From NCBI RefSeq assembly GCF_000702605.1, contig NZ_JNIR01000001.1:1478501-1542500 (forward strand): a stretch of 64,000 nucleotides of DNA, in the 5' to 3' direction. The notes under the pieces are model-generated. The model was not told the DNA's origin and ran no database searches. It saw only the letters and a program-made list of their open reading frames with translations. Made by a program: the position numbers and the translations under genes. Below are positions 47,465 to 56,726 of this stretch, in pieces (the first letter of the stretch is position 1; every line of letters begins with the position of its first letter). The stretch is from Exiguobacterium acetylicum DSM 20416 (lineage in GTDB: Bacteria > Bacillota > Bacilli > Exiguobacteriales > Exiguobacteriaceae).

Positions 47465-48598
47465 TTAGAACATCCGAAGACGTTCTTTTGTATTTACGAT
47501 TTCCGTAATGCGTACACCGAAATTCTCTTCGATGACGACCACTTCACCCGTTGCGATCAATGTATTGTTGACAAGAACGTCAACTGGTTCCCCTGCCAGT
47601 TTATCCAGCTCGATGACAGAACCTTGTGTTAATTCCAATATGTCACGAACGGAGCGGCGTGTCCGTCCTAACTCAACCGTGACGTTCAACGGAACATCAT
47701 ATAACATTCCGATATTTCCTGGCGTGCCCTCTACTTCCATCTCACCTAACTGACTAAATTGAACTGGACTGACACCGACTGGCGTTGCTTTCGGTTCAGG
47801 TGGTGGGACGACCGTTCGTTGTTCCATCGCTGGTGCCGGTGTCGGTTGCGCTTGTGGTTGTGGTTGTTCTGGTTGCGCTTGTGCCGTTGCTTGTGGTGCA
47901 GGTTCTGCTTGTTGGGTCGTACTCGCGCTAAAGAGTTTTTGAATCAATTGTTTCGAGAAGTCCAGTGGTGCTAATTGAACGATTTTTGAATCGATCATCG
48001 TGCCAATCTTCAGATCAAACTCGATGATGACCATGCTCTCCCAAAGAGAAAAGCTATCGACGATACTCTTATCTTGTGAAAAATCAAAAATTTCAACAGC
48101 AGGTGGTGAGATATCGATTCGCATGGAGAACACGGTCGACATCGATGTCGCAGCAGCTCCCATCATCTGATTCATCGCTTCCTGTACAGCAGATAGAGCA
48201 ATCGGCTCCATCTCCAGCGATTCATCAATGACACCATCGCCTCCCATCATCAGGTTCGCGATGACAGAAGCATCTCGCTGTGTCAGAATCAGGACATTTT
48301 CTCCTTTAAATCCTTCTGTATAGCCGACACGCAACGCGACGTGCGGAATCGGATAACGACTTCGTAATTCTTCCATCGAAATCATCCGAACATGTGGTGT
48401 CGTGATTTCTACTTTTTGATTCAACAATGCCGATAAGGCCGTTGCTGAATTCCCAAGTGAGATGTTTCCGACTTCCCCTAGCGCATCGATTTCCATATCA
48501 TCTAATATTTCCTCTGCGTCCGAATCTTGCGGTTCATCGTTTGATGGCGTTCCGCGTAACAACGCATCGATTTCATCTTGCGAAAGCATATCGCTCAT
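47465..48598 (-). CDS. fliY: Flagellar switch phosphatase FliY (FliN-type)
   Basis: A 377-residue switch protein. The N-terminal LSQDEIDALL is the CheY-P binding motif also found in FliM. A CheC-like phosphatase domain follows (EVGNISLGNSATALS, VQEAMNQMMGAAA), then a linker rich in Q, P, A and E (about 225-270), and a C-terminal FliN domain (LGRTRRSVRDILELTQGSVIELD). The start is the ATG at 48598 after GAGGAGGAATAAC, just past the fliM stop. Confidence 0.95.
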   Translation of the reverse strand: MSDMLSQDEIDALLRGTPSNDEPQDSDAEEILDDMEIDALGEVGNISLGNSATALSALLNQKVEITTPHVRMISMEELRSRYPIPHVALRVGYTEGFKGENVLILTQRDASVIANLMMGGDGVIDESLEMEPIALSAVQEAMNQMMGAAATSMSTVFSMRIDISPPAVEIFDFSQDKSIVDSFSLWESMVIIEFDLKIGTMIDSKIVQLAPLDFSKQLIQKLFSASTTQQAEPAPQATAQAQPEQPQPQAQPTPAPAMEQRTVVPPPEPKATPVGVSPVQFSQLGEMEVEGTPGNIGMLYDVPLNVTVELGRTRRSVRDILELTQGSVIELDKLAGEPVDVLVNNTLIATGEVVVIEENFGVRITEIVNTKERLRMF

Positions 48599-48599
48599 G

Positions 48600-49583
48600 T
48601 TATTCCTCCTCAATTCGTTGTAAGACTTGCAAAGCGAGGTGTTTCCCGTTTAGTCCCGGTCGGGCTTTGAACATCTTCCGGTCATCGACGAATACATCGA
48701 CGGCATCTGAGGCTCGCGTCTTCAGGGATAAACAATCGCCTACTTCGAGGTGTAACAATTCACCAAACGATAGCTCTGTTTGGCCGAGCACTGCTTTTAA
48801 ATCGACGACGGAACTCATCAACTGCGTTTGCATGTGTTCAGACTCTTGATTATCTGCTGTCGTTCGCTTTTCTTGTTGCATCCAATAATGACTTGATAAT
48901 TTCGGAAGAACGGATTCAAGGGTCACGAACGGCAAACAGACATTCAACGTACCGCTCACTTCTCCAACCGTTACGTAAATCGATACGAGTATGACCGTCT
49001 CATTCGGAGAAACGAGCTGTAGAAACTGCGGATTGATTTCTAAATCGTCGTACTCCGCCTCGACTTCCGTCACCGACTCCCAAGCGGCGCCATATTGGAC
49101 GAAGGCACGTTTGAACAATTGTGTCAGAATACGCGTCTCGATTTCCGTCAAATTTTCAATCTTGTTCATCCCTTCACCCGGTCCTCCAAGTAATCGATCG
49201 AGCATCGCATAAGCAATGTTCGGATTGACTTCGAACAAGACTTTTCCATCAAGCGGATGAAGGTTCACTAGATTGATCAATGTCATATTCGGAATGGAAT
49301 GAATGAATTCATCGTACGGGAGTTGCTCGACTGTATTGACCGTGAACTGGACGTACGTCCGAAGTTGTGCAGAAAAATGCGTCGTCAACACTCGGGCGAA
49401 CTGTTCATGGATACGCGTCAAATTCCGTAATTGATCTTTTGAGAAGCGAAGCGCTCGTTTAAAGTCATAGACTTTGACACGGCGCTGCTCCTCTTGGCTT
49501 CGGATTTCCTCGACTTCCATATCTCCGCTTGAAATGGCTGATAGCAAGGCATCGATTTCATGTTGGGATAATACTTCGCTCAT
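48600..49583 (-). CDS. fliM: Flagellar motor switch protein FliM
   Basis: A 327-residue C-ring protein. The N-terminal LSQHEIDALL binds CheY-P, the middle domain contains the GGPGEGMNKIENLT region, and the C-terminal SpoA domain binds FliN/FliY. It is next to fliL and fliY as in Bacillus. Confidence 0.96.
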   Translation of the reverse strand: MSEVLSQHEIDALLSAISSGDMEVEEIRSQEEQRRVKVYDFKRALRFSKDQLRNLTRIHEQFARVLTTHFSAQLRTYVQFTVNTVEQLPYDEFIHSIPNMTLINLVNLHPLDGKVLFEVNPNIAYAMLDRLLGGPGEGMNKIENLTEIETRILTQLFKRAFVQYGAAWESVTEVEAEYDDLEINPQFLQLVSPNETVILVSIYVTVGEVSGTLNVCLPFVTLESVLPKLSSHYWMQQEKRTTADNQESEHMQTQLMSSVVDLKAVLGQTELSFGELLHLEVGDCLSLKTRASDAVDVFVDDRKMFKARPGLNGKHLALQVLQRIEEE

Positions 49584-49592
49584 GCTGCCACC

Positions 49593-50042
49593 TCACTGGA
49601 TGATTTTTTTCGTCGTATAGACACGCTGGACATCACCTTCTTGAATGAGCTTCTTGAACTGCATCCGTAATCGTTCTTCGAGCTTCTCCATATCCGCTTT
49701 TGAGTCTAAGTCCGACTTTTTCATCGCAGATAAATCACCTAAGATGATGTTATTAATTTGAAACTTTCGTAATTCTAAATCATCACGTGTTGCTTGATCG
49801 TCTGTAACGATCGTAAATTGGACATTCAAAAAACGTTCATCAGCGATATTCGTCGTCAAGTCGTCTGTCTGAAGACTTCGTGCATCAAGTTCTTCACCTG
49901 TCGGCTGTTCGACTTTTGCTTCTGTCGTATCATTAGCTAAAAAGTAATTCATGATCATATAACCTGCTCCAACCATCAGTGCTGCGACAATGATCATGAT
50001 TAAAGGGATTTTTAGTTTACTCTTCTTCTTTTCCTCGGCCAT
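49593..50042 (-). CDS. fliL: Flagellar stator-associated protein FliL
   Basis: A 149-residue protein with a basic cytoplasmic start, one membrane segment (about 12-32) and an extracytoplasmic domain ending in EGDVQRVYTTKKII. FliL supports stator function. Its start lies inside the end of flbD (26-base overlap), with GGAGGCTCGAAG before the ATG. Confidence 0.9.
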   Translation of the reverse strand: MAEEKKKSKLKIPLIMIIVAALMVGAGYMIMNYFLANDTTEAKVEQPTGEELDARSLQTDDLTTNIADERFLNVQFTIVTDDQATRDDLELRKFQINNIILGDLSAMKKSDLDSKADMEKLEERLRMQFKKLIQEGDVQRVYTTKKIIQ

Positions 50043-50253
50043 CTTCGAGCCTCCTTACACTGTTCAAGCCCGCTAATCCGATTTGTTGATAAAAAGCGAT
50101 TGCGATTGCCTTGACCTCTTCTATTGATTCCTTCACGACATAAATCTGTCCGCCAACGAGTTGAATCGTCGTATCCGGAGTAGAACGGACAGATTCGATC
50201 AGTATGGCGTTTAGTACGAGTGGTGCATTACGTAATGTCGTTAGCGTAATCAT
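50017..50253 (-). CDS. flbD: FlbD/SwrD-family small motility protein
   Basis: A 78-residue protein typical of FlbD: MITLTTLRNAPLVLNAILIESV, TTIQLVGGQIYVVKES. In B. subtilis the homologue (SwrD) raises flagellar torque for swarming. It overlaps flgE by 4 bases at the front and fliL at the end, which fits translational coupling. Confidence 0.88.
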   Translation of the reverse strand: MITLTTLRNAPLVLNAILIESVRSTPDTTIQLVGGQIYVVKESIEEVKAIAIAFYQQIGLAGLNSVRRLEDGRGKEEE

Positions 50254-51104
50254 CGTTTCAGGTTGACCAATTCCTCAAGAACTTGGTCAGAAGTCGTGAT
50301 GATTCGCGTATTCGCTTGGAAACCACGTTGAGCAATGATCATCTCCGTGAACTCTTCTGATAAGTCGACGTTTGACATTTCAAGCGTTCCAGATGTCAAT
50401 TGCCCCATTCCGTTCAAGCTCGGTGTTCCAAGTACTGGCTCACCAGAGTTTTGTGACGCTGCGAACACGTTGACACCTGATTTTTCTAGACCACCTGGGT
50501 TAGCAAAGTTCGCAATCGTGATATAACCGACATTTTGTAATGCTCCTGTCGTATCGACGTAAGTGACGAGACCGTCTTTACCGATTGATAAGTTACGTGC
50601 ATCCGTTGGTACTTTTAGTTTTTGGAACCCTGCGCCCCCTGCTTCCGGAAGGGGTACCGGTGGTGTCTCGCCATCTGCAATTGCTTGAGAATCACTACCA
50701 ATCAAATAGTTTCCGTCACCGGTAACCAAGTTTCCTTCAAGATCGGTATAGAAGTTACCCGAACGTGTATAACGAATCCCTTCCGCCGTGACGACTTGGA
50801 AGAATCCTTCCCCAGAAATCCCGACATCGAGGACGCGACCCGTATTTTGAAGCGCACCTTGGTTATACACATTATCGACTGTTGACATCGATGCTCCAAG
50901 ACCGACCTGTTTCGGGTTCGTCCCACCGACATTGCCGCCTGCACCGGATGATGAACCAACCGATTGGCTGACGAGATCCTTAAACGTCACCCGTCCTTTT
51001 TTATAACCGAACGTGTTGACGTTCGCGATGTTATTCCCGACGACATCCAGTTTCGTCTGGAAGTTCTTAAGCCCACTGATTCCTGAATACATTGAACGTA
51101 ACAT
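50250..51104 (-). CDS. flgE: Flagellar hook protein FlgE (FlgG-like)
   Basis: A 284-residue axial protein. The N-terminal MYSGISGLKNFQTKLDVVGNNIANVNT and the C-terminal EMIIAQRGFQANTRIITTSDQVLEEL heptad regions are those of the rod/hook family. The short length resembles Bacillus FlgE, and the position after flgD supports hook protein rather than distal rod FlgG. Annotation pipelines may label it FlgG. Confidence 0.9.
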   Translation of the reverse strand: MLRSMYSGISGLKNFQTKLDVVGNNIANVNTFGYKKGRVTFKDLVSQSVGSSSGAGGNVGGTNPKQVGLGASMSTVDNVYNQGALQNTGRVLDVGISGEGFFQVVTAEGIRYTRSGNFYTDLEGNLVTGDGNYLIGSDSQAIADGETPPVPLPEAGGAGFQKLKVPTDARNLSIGKDGLVTYVDTTGALQNVGYITIANFANPGGLEKSGVNVFAASQNSGEPVLGTPSLNGMGQLTSGTLEMSNVDLSEEFTEMIIAQRGFQANTRIITTSDQVLEELVNLKR

Positions 51105-51574
51105 TATTTTTCCTCCTTTGATTGAATCTGCGTCAACTCGTATACACTAATCTGTTTTCCGTTCGATAATTCGGCCATGATATCCAGCCCATCCCGTTTT
51201 ACACTAACGACACTGGCTGTCTCTTCGACGGTCGTCGTCTGTTCTGCTCCAGAAGCATCGGTCGTCTTTGACTCTGCTTCATAACTGACGTTCTTACCAA
51301 TCAGATTGCTGTAGGATAATAACGCCGTCGCATGTTGGTTCAAGACCATCGTGTCCATCGTCTTCCCGATTGCTTGCATCTGTTCAAGTGAAGAAAACTG
51401 CGCCATCTGAGCAATGAAATCCTTATCTTCCATTGGTGCCGTCGGGTCCTGATTCGACAGCTGGGCAATCAGAATTTTCATGAACATATCTTTATCCATT
51501 GCTTTATTCGTCGGTACTTGTGACTTTTCAGGAAGCTGGTATGAAGTACCATCTGTTTTGATTGCATCAGTCAT
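51104..51574 (-). CDS. flgD: Flagellar hook-capping protein FlgD
   Basis: A 156-residue hook-cap protein. The conserved [35 protein letters not shown] region is at residues 26-60. It is shorter than the enteric form, as in Bacillus. It overlaps fliK by 8 bases and shares one base with flgE (TAATG). Confidence 0.93.
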   Translation of the reverse strand: MTDAIKTDGTSYQLPEKSQVPTNKAMDKDMFMKILIAQLSNQDPTAPMEDKDFIAQMAQFSSLEQMQAIGKTMDTMVLNQHATALLSYSNLIGKNVSYEAESKTTDASGAEQTTTVEETASVVSVKRDGLDIMAELSNGKQISVYELTQIQSKEEK

Positions 51575-52685
51575 CGTCTTCCTCCTCTTCTTCCTCTACT
51601 GGAGCGGGTGTTTCTTGATAAGGGGACTCATGCTCCTGCTGATCACGTGTGAAGGACTGTTGAAACTCCCGTGCACTAGATGCGATCATCCCCGTCTCGA
51701 TCTTCACGACCGGCGTCTGCTGGTGTAAAGCTGTCTGCAATTTTCCGAGTTGTTGCTCGATCGATTGTTTCGCTTGTTCAGTACTCGCAAACAGTTTGAT
51801 GGTCAATGCCCCCTCCTTACGATCGAGTTGAACGACGACCTCTCCAAGCTGCTCTGGATAAAGACGAATCGACAATCGAGTTGACCCGTCAGCACCTTTT
51901 AAGAACGGTGCCTGTTGAAGTGCAGCTTCAATCCGTTGTTGAATCTGTTCTGGTACGGGTAGCGGCACTGGACGAATCGTTTGCAACGGGGTACCTTTGT
52001 AAATCGGCATGCTCATTTGAGTCAGCGCGGCTTTTCCTTCTGGATCAACGGGCATGGTCGCTTTTCGCATGAGTGAAGCGAATGCCAACGGGAGCGGTGT
52101 CTTTCCTTTTGCCTGCTCAGCTACAGCTACAGTGTCCGACTTGAGCGTTTCGACAATAGGACCAGTTTGCGGGAGCGTCTGTTTCACAGGCAACGCGGAA
52201 ATGTCTCCTTCAATCGTAGTAAGTAATGGTTGTTTTAAGTTGTTCGTATGATGATCTTTCATTTTGATCGTATCGTTCGTTACTGTCTGCAAGACGACTT
52301 GCTGAAGCAATGGTGGCAATTGATCAAACTGATTTTTCGCCTGCTCGACATTTCCCTCAAGCAATTGTTTGACGAACGCTAGTAGTTGTTCCATTTTCTT
52401 CGGTTCTTGTTTTAACGCCTCTACTTCCGGTTGTTTCAGTAAAGAGAGAAGCTCGTCCGGTTGATCTACGAGTTCTTGTATCCAATCCGGCAATAGTGGT
52501 GTCTCCACTTTCGTCTCGAGTGCTGTCAAATCAGCTGAGACCGGTGACGATGACGTTGTTGGTAACTTCGTCAGATAATCCAGTAACGAAGCAAATTGAC
52601 CACCAACCGTGGTCATCTCTCCTTTTTTCCCTGTTCCAGTATTCAAGTTCGGGGAGGATGATTGTATTACTTCCGTCATGTTCAT
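51567..52685 (-). CDS. fliK: Flagellar hook-length control protein FliK
   Basis: A 372-residue exported ruler. The N-terminal two thirds are low in conservation and rich in Q, L and P; the C-terminal FliK domain shows [20 protein letters not shown] followed by [15 protein letters not shown], which contacts FlhB. The protein ends in a very acidic tail ([10 protein letters not shown]). The start ATG at 52685 is eight bases after GGAGG. Confidence 0.88.
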   Translation of the reverse strand: MNMTEVIQSSSPNLNTGTGKKGEMTTVGGQFASLLDYLTKLPTTSSSPVSADLTALETKVETPLLPDWIQELVDQPDELLSLLKQPEVEALKQEPKKMEQLLAFVKQLLEGNVEQAKNQFDQLPPLLQQVVLQTVTNDTIKMKDHHTNNLKQPLLTTIEGDISALPVKQTLPQTGPIVETLKSDTVAVAEQAKGKTPLPLAFASLMRKATMPVDPEGKAALTQMSMPIYKGTPLQTIRPVPLPVPEQIQQRIEAALQQAPFLKGADGSTRLSIRLYPEQLGEVVVQLDRKEGALTIKLFASTEQAKQSIEQQLGKLQTALHQQTPVVKIETGMIASSAREFQQSFTRDQQEHESPYQETPAPVEEEEEEDDD

Positions 52686-52698
52686 CTGGCTTCCCTCC

Positions 52699-53244
52699 TT
52701 ACTTCGTCGCGAGTAGCTGTGTTAAGGCCGCCGCTTTTTTAGCATCCATCTTGGCAATGATCGCCGCCTGTTGTTCCGCATCGATGTCCTCGATGATCGG
52801 TACGACTTCTGTTGGACTGAGTTCGTTTAATATGAGCGCAGCATCCTTTGGTGCCATTTCAGCATAGACATCTGTCACAGATGCTGCTTTTTTCTTCGTC
52901 GTCTTCGTTTGATCCGTCGTCGCGGGCGTCGGTGTTTGTTTTAAACGATCCCGTTCTGCAATCAAACGTTCGACTTCCTGTTCTTTAGCTTTTAAAGTAT
53001 CCGATTGTTCCTTGCTTTGATTGCGTAGTTTCTTGATTTCTTGATTCGCTACTTTCAGACGACGTTCGAGTTCTGCTGACGGATTTGCTTGATTCGTCGT
53101 CGTTTTTTCCGTTGCGAACGGTAAGGATAGCAGTGGACGTCCATTCGCATAATTTAATACGAAATAAGCTGTCAGCAAGATTAAAATCAAAGGGATGATC
53201 AATAAAGGTAAGACCCATCCTTTTGACGTTTTATTTTCACTCAT
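52699..53244 (-). CDS. MotE-like protein (YlxF)
   Basis: A 181-residue protein with an N-terminal membrane segment (about 12-30), a long coiled coil (about 55-105), a Thr/Pro linker and a C-terminal MotE/MgtE-N-like domain (YAEMAPKDAALILNELSPTEVVPIIEDID). It occupies the ylxF place between fliJ and fliK. Domain relatives act with stator or export components; the exact role is not established. Confidence 0.8.
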   Translation of the reverse strand: MSENKTSKGWVLPLLIIPLILILLTAYFVLNYANGRPLLSLPFATEKTTTNQANPSAELERRLKVANQEIKKLRNQSKEQSDTLKAKEQEVERLIAERDRLKQTPTPATTDQTKTTKKKAASVTDVYAEMAPKDAALILNELSPTEVVPIIEDIDAEQQAAIIAKMDAKKAAALTQLLATK

Positions 53245-53675
53245 ATCATCCGTCCTCTTCCAAACTGTAACAATGCCAGTTCATCTAATTGATTTTGTTC
53301 CGTCAATGCCTCGATTCGTTTCGTTTCAACCGTATGATTCTCTTGCAGACGACTAAACTTCTTCTCCTCGATCAATGCTCGTTCGAGTGCTTCCTGTGCG
53401 CGTTCATAGCGATTTTTCGATTGTGTCACGTACAGTTGTTGCCGTTCGATTTCTTGCTTCACGACATCTCGAGCCCGCTCCCGATATTGCGAAGACGTTA
53501 ATTCGACGATGCCAATCTCATCTTGCGCTTTCAGAAAGGATTCATAACGGACGAGCAGATGGTATAGTTTTTCGACTTCAATCTCATATTGTTTTTTATG
53601 AAGGCTCAATTCTTTTGCGACGCGATCTTTCTCTGCTTCAGCCAAAGGAATGATTCGTTCATAAATCGTCTTCAT
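53241..53675 (-). CDS. fliJ: Flagellar export chaperone/stalk FliJ
   Basis: A 144-residue protein that is almost wholly a charged helical coiled coil (E, K, R and Q rich), as in FliJ, which sits like a central stalk in the FliI ATPase ring. It follows fliI by 12 bases and overlaps the ylxF-like gene. The call rests mainly on position, length and helical character. Confidence 0.85.
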   Translation of the reverse strand: MKTIYERIIPLAEAEKDRVAKELSLHKKQYEIEVEKLYHLLVRYESFLKAQDEIGIVELTSSQYRERARDVVKQEIERQQLYVTQSKNRYERAQEALERALIEEKKFSRLQENHTVETKRIEALTEQNQLDELALLQFGRGRMI

Positions 53676-53687
53676 CTTCCGTCCTCC

Positions 53688-55001
53688 TTACTGAATCGTT
53701 GCCATGAGTTGCTGACAAGCTTTTTCGAAGTCACTGTCTTCATGGATTTGTTGTTTTAAAAAACGGATCAGCTCCGGATATTTATCAACGGCACGATCAA
53801 TTTCTGGGTTCGTCCCTTTTTTGTAGGCGCCGATATTGATTAAGTCTTCCGAATCAAGATACGTCGATAACAGCTGGCGAAATGCGACGGCAGCTGTCTT
53901 TTGTTCAGCAGTCGTGATTTGATTCATGACACGACTGATGGATCGTAAGACATGAATCGCCGGAAACTGTCCTTTGTTCGCAAGATTACGATCAAGAACG
54001 AAATGACCATCTAAGATCCCTCGTACAGCGTCAGCAATCGGTTCATTCATGTCGTCTCCATCGACGAGCACAGTATAAAAAGCCGTAATCGAGCCATCTT
54101 GCGTTTTCCCGCTACGTTCGAGTAACTGAGGAAGAAGAGCAAAAACGCTTGGTGTATACCCTTTTGACGCAGGCGGTTCACCTGTCGCAAGACCAATTTC
54201 TCGTTGTGCCATCGCAAAACGTGTGACAGAGTCCATCATCAAGACCACATTCTTACCTTGATCCCGAAAATGTTCAGCGATGGCTGTTGCCGTATAGGCG
54301 CCTTTTAGACGAACAAGTGGCGGTTGATCACTTGTCGCTACGACCAAGATGGAGCGTTTCATTCCTTCTTCACCGAGTTCTGCCTCCACGAATTCCTTGA
54401 CTTCGCGTCCTCGTTCACCAATCAAGGCAATGACGTTGATGTCTGCTGTCGATCGTTTTGCAATCATACCGAGTAGTGTCGACTTCCCAACTCCTGATCC
54501 TGCAAATAAACCAACGCGTTGCCCTTGACCGACTGTTAGTAGCCCATCGATGGCACGGATGCCCGTCGAGAGAACATCACTGATACGAGGTCGCTCCAAC
54601 GGACTAGGTGGTTTACGAACGATTGATGTCGTACGTAAATTTTCTAATGACTCCCCATCCAGTGGTCTCCCTAGACCATCGAGCACCTTACCGATCAGTT
54701 CATCCCCTACAGGGACGTGGAGTGGTTTTCCTGTCGCAAGAACAATCGAGCCTGGAGCAATCGATGTCGTTTCACCATACGGCATGAGTAGGACGTGACC
54801 TTCTCTAAAACCGACGACTTCCGCTTCAATCGTCTGCCGTTGTTGAATTTGGATCAAACAACGCTCGCCGATTGCGACAGCCGTTGGTCCACGTGATTCA
54901 ATCATCAATCCAATCACTTGTACGACCTTTCCGGAATGCTGAACGAGTTCTTCCGGACGAATTTCTCGAACTGCGGCTTGAATCGCATTTACGTTAAACA
55001 T
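53688..55001 (-). CDS. fliI: Flagellum-specific ATPase FliI
   Basis: A 437-residue ATPase related to F1 beta, powering early export. Walker A GSGVGKSTLLG and Walker B VVLMMDSVTRFA are present, plus the export-ATPase signature region GREVKEFVEAEL. The start is the ATG at 55001, nine bases after AGAGG, inside the end of fliH (8-base overlap); 15 further upstream codons lie in fliH. Confidence 0.96.
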   Translation of the reverse strand: MFNVNAIQAAVREIRPEELVQHSGKVVQVIGLMIESRGPTAVAIGERCLIQIQQRQTIEAEVVGFREGHVLLMPYGETTSIAPGSIVLATGKPLHVPVGDELIGKVLDGLGRPLDGESLENLRTTSIVRKPPSPLERPRISDVLSTGIRAIDGLLTVGQGQRVGLFAGSGVGKSTLLGMIAKRSTADINVIALIGERGREVKEFVEAELGEEGMKRSILVVATSDQPPLVRLKGAYTATAIAEHFRDQGKNVVLMMDSVTRFAMAQREIGLATGEPPASKGYTPSVFALLPQLLERSGKTQDGSITAFYTVLVDGDDMNEPIADAVRGILDGHFVLDRNLANKGQFPAIHVLRSISRVMNQITTAEQKTAAVAFRQLLSTYLDSEDLINIGAYKKGTNPEIDRAVDKYPELIRFLKQQIHEDSDFEKACQQLMATIQ

Positions 55002-55725
55002 GATGTAAAACCTCTTTGATTTTAGTTTGTAGGGCTTCAAAGCCACTTGTCAAACCACCTGTGATTGCTCCATTCTCCGAGTCGATCCGATAATCGCGTG
55101 CTTTAAGCGCTGGATCAAATCGTAATTGAATCGTCGCATTAGCACCTAGAACACCTTGGAGCTGCTCTTCAAGCAGAACGACCCGTTCAAAATCCGCTGG
55201 TGAAGCGTAGATAATGATCTTTTCACGATCTCGGAACTGAATGATCAACTGATGTAATAATTGGTATAATGCCTCTTCTTCTTCATCATGTAACTGCTCT
55301 AGAAACTGATGCGTCACCTGGAGTCCAAGAACACACAATTCATGTTCCAATCGCATCAATCGCTCTTGATTTTGCTCTTCGATTCGTGCAGTAAACGTAT
55401 TTGTCGTTGCGATTTGCTCTTCGAACGTTGCTTGTCCTTCCGCACGTCCTGTTTCAAATCCAGCCTGGTGTCCTTCTTCATATCCTCGTTGACGTGCTTC
55501 CTCTAATGCCTGAAGACGTTCTTGTTCAAACTCACGCTGACGCTGTTCAAACTCTAGAACCATCGTCTGGCGAAGACGTTCTAGTTCAACTTGACCTTCT
55601 GCCATCCGCTCTTCATAGAACGTATCTGGAACGATTGCCGATTCTTCCTGAGCATTTCGGACTTGAACGAGTGTTCGTTCCTGTCGTTCAATCACAGCTT
55701 GTCTTTTGATGACGTTAGACAACAA
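54994..55725 (-). CDS. fliH: Flagellar assembly protein FliH
   Basis: About 243 residues: a long charged helical N-terminal part with Glu/Gln-rich repeats (FEQRQREFEQERLQALEEAR) and GYEEGHQAGFETGRAEGQ with the GxxxG helix pattern typical of FliH, followed by a C-terminal FliI-binding domain. The start is probably the TTG at 55725, eight bases after GGAGG; an in-frame ATG at 55731 is only two bases from that site. Either choice begins inside the last codons of fliG. Confidence 0.85.
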   Translation of the reverse strand: MLSNVIKRQAVIERQERTLVQVRNAQEESAIVPDTFYEERMAEGQVELERLRQTMVLEFEQRQREFEQERLQALEEARQRGYEEGHQAGFETGRAEGQATFEEQIATTNTFTARIEEQNQERLMRLEHELCVLGLQVTHQFLEQLHDEEEEALYQLLHQLIIQFRDREKIIIYASPADFERVVLLEEQLQGVLGANATIQLRFDPALKARDYRIDSENGAITGGLTSGFEALQTKIKEVLHHV

Positions 55726-56722
55726 TATCATCTCCTCCACCACGAGCCACGACGATCTCACCCATGTCTTCTAAGCGGCGGATGATTCCGACGATTCGAC
55801 TTTGTGCTTCTTCGACGTCTCGGAGACGAACAGGACCCATGAATTCCATATCCTCTTTGAACGATTCGACCATCCGTTGTGACATGTTGCGGTAGACCAT
55901 ATCCTTGACGTCGTCTGACGATACTTTGAGTGCCAACAGTAGATCTTCGTTCGATACTTCGCGAATGATGCGCTGAATCGCCCGTGCATCGAGCGTGACG
56001 ATATCTTCGAAGACGAACATCCGTTTTTTGATCTCTTCTGCGAGTTCCGGATCCTGAATCTCGAGCGTATCGAGAATCGTTCGTTCCGTCGTCCGGTCGA
56101 CCCCGTTCAATACTTGAACGACCGCCTCGATACCGCCAGACTGCGCAAAATCTTGCATGCCTGCTTGTGACAGATTCCGTTCGAGAATTTGCTCTACTTC
56201 GCTAATGATCTCCGGGTTCATTCTGTCCATCGTCGCAATCCGTCGTGCTACATCGGATTGTGCTTCTGCCGGTAGCTCCGAGAGAATTTGTCCTGATTTA
56301 GCAGGATCAAGATGGGCAAGAACAAGCGCGATTGTTTGCGGATGTTCATTTTGAATGAAGTTCAATAGCTGTTTTGGGTCTGCCTTTCGTGCAAACTCAA
56401 ACGGTCGGACTTGTAACGTCGATGTCAGGCGATAGATGAGTTCCATCGCCTTTTCTTCACCAAGCGCCTTCTCTAGAACCGATTTAGCAAACCCAATTCC
56501 ACCTTGAGTGATGTAGTTTTGCGCCATCGCTAGTTCATGAAACTCTTCGAGAACGACTAACTTATCTTCTGGATCGACTCGTTTCATACTTGAGATTTGA
56601 AGGGTCAACCATTCCATCTCTTCTTCCGATAAATGTTTATATACACTGGCAGCGACTTCAGGACCTAACGAAATCATGAGAATCGCAGCCTTTTCCCGAC
56701 TGTTCATTTCTAGCTTCTTCAT
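55715..56722 (-). CDS. fliG: Flagellar motor switch protein FliG
   Basis: A 335-residue rotor protein in contact with the stator. The three ARM-like domains and the EHPQTIALVLAHLDP motif are clear, and the torque helix region near the C-terminus has the alternating charges expected (residues about 285-305). It follows fliF by 4 bases. Confidence 0.97.
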   Translation of the reverse strand: MKKLEMNSREKAAILMISLGPEVAASVYKHLSEEEMEWLTLQISSMKRVDPEDKLVVLEEFHELAMAQNYITQGGIGFAKSVLEKALGEEKAMELIYRLTSTLQVRPFEFARKADPKQLLNFIQNEHPQTIALVLAHLDPAKSGQILSELPAEAQSDVARRIATMDRMNPEIISEVEQILERNLSQAGMQDFAQSGGIEAVVQVLNGVDRTTERTILDTLEIQDPELAEEIKKRMFVFEDIVTLDARAIQRIIREVSNEDLLLALKVSSDDVKDMVYRNMSQRMVESFKEDMEFMGPVRLRDVEEAQSRIVGIIRRLEDMGEIVVARGGGDDIVV

Positions 56723-56726
56723 CTCA

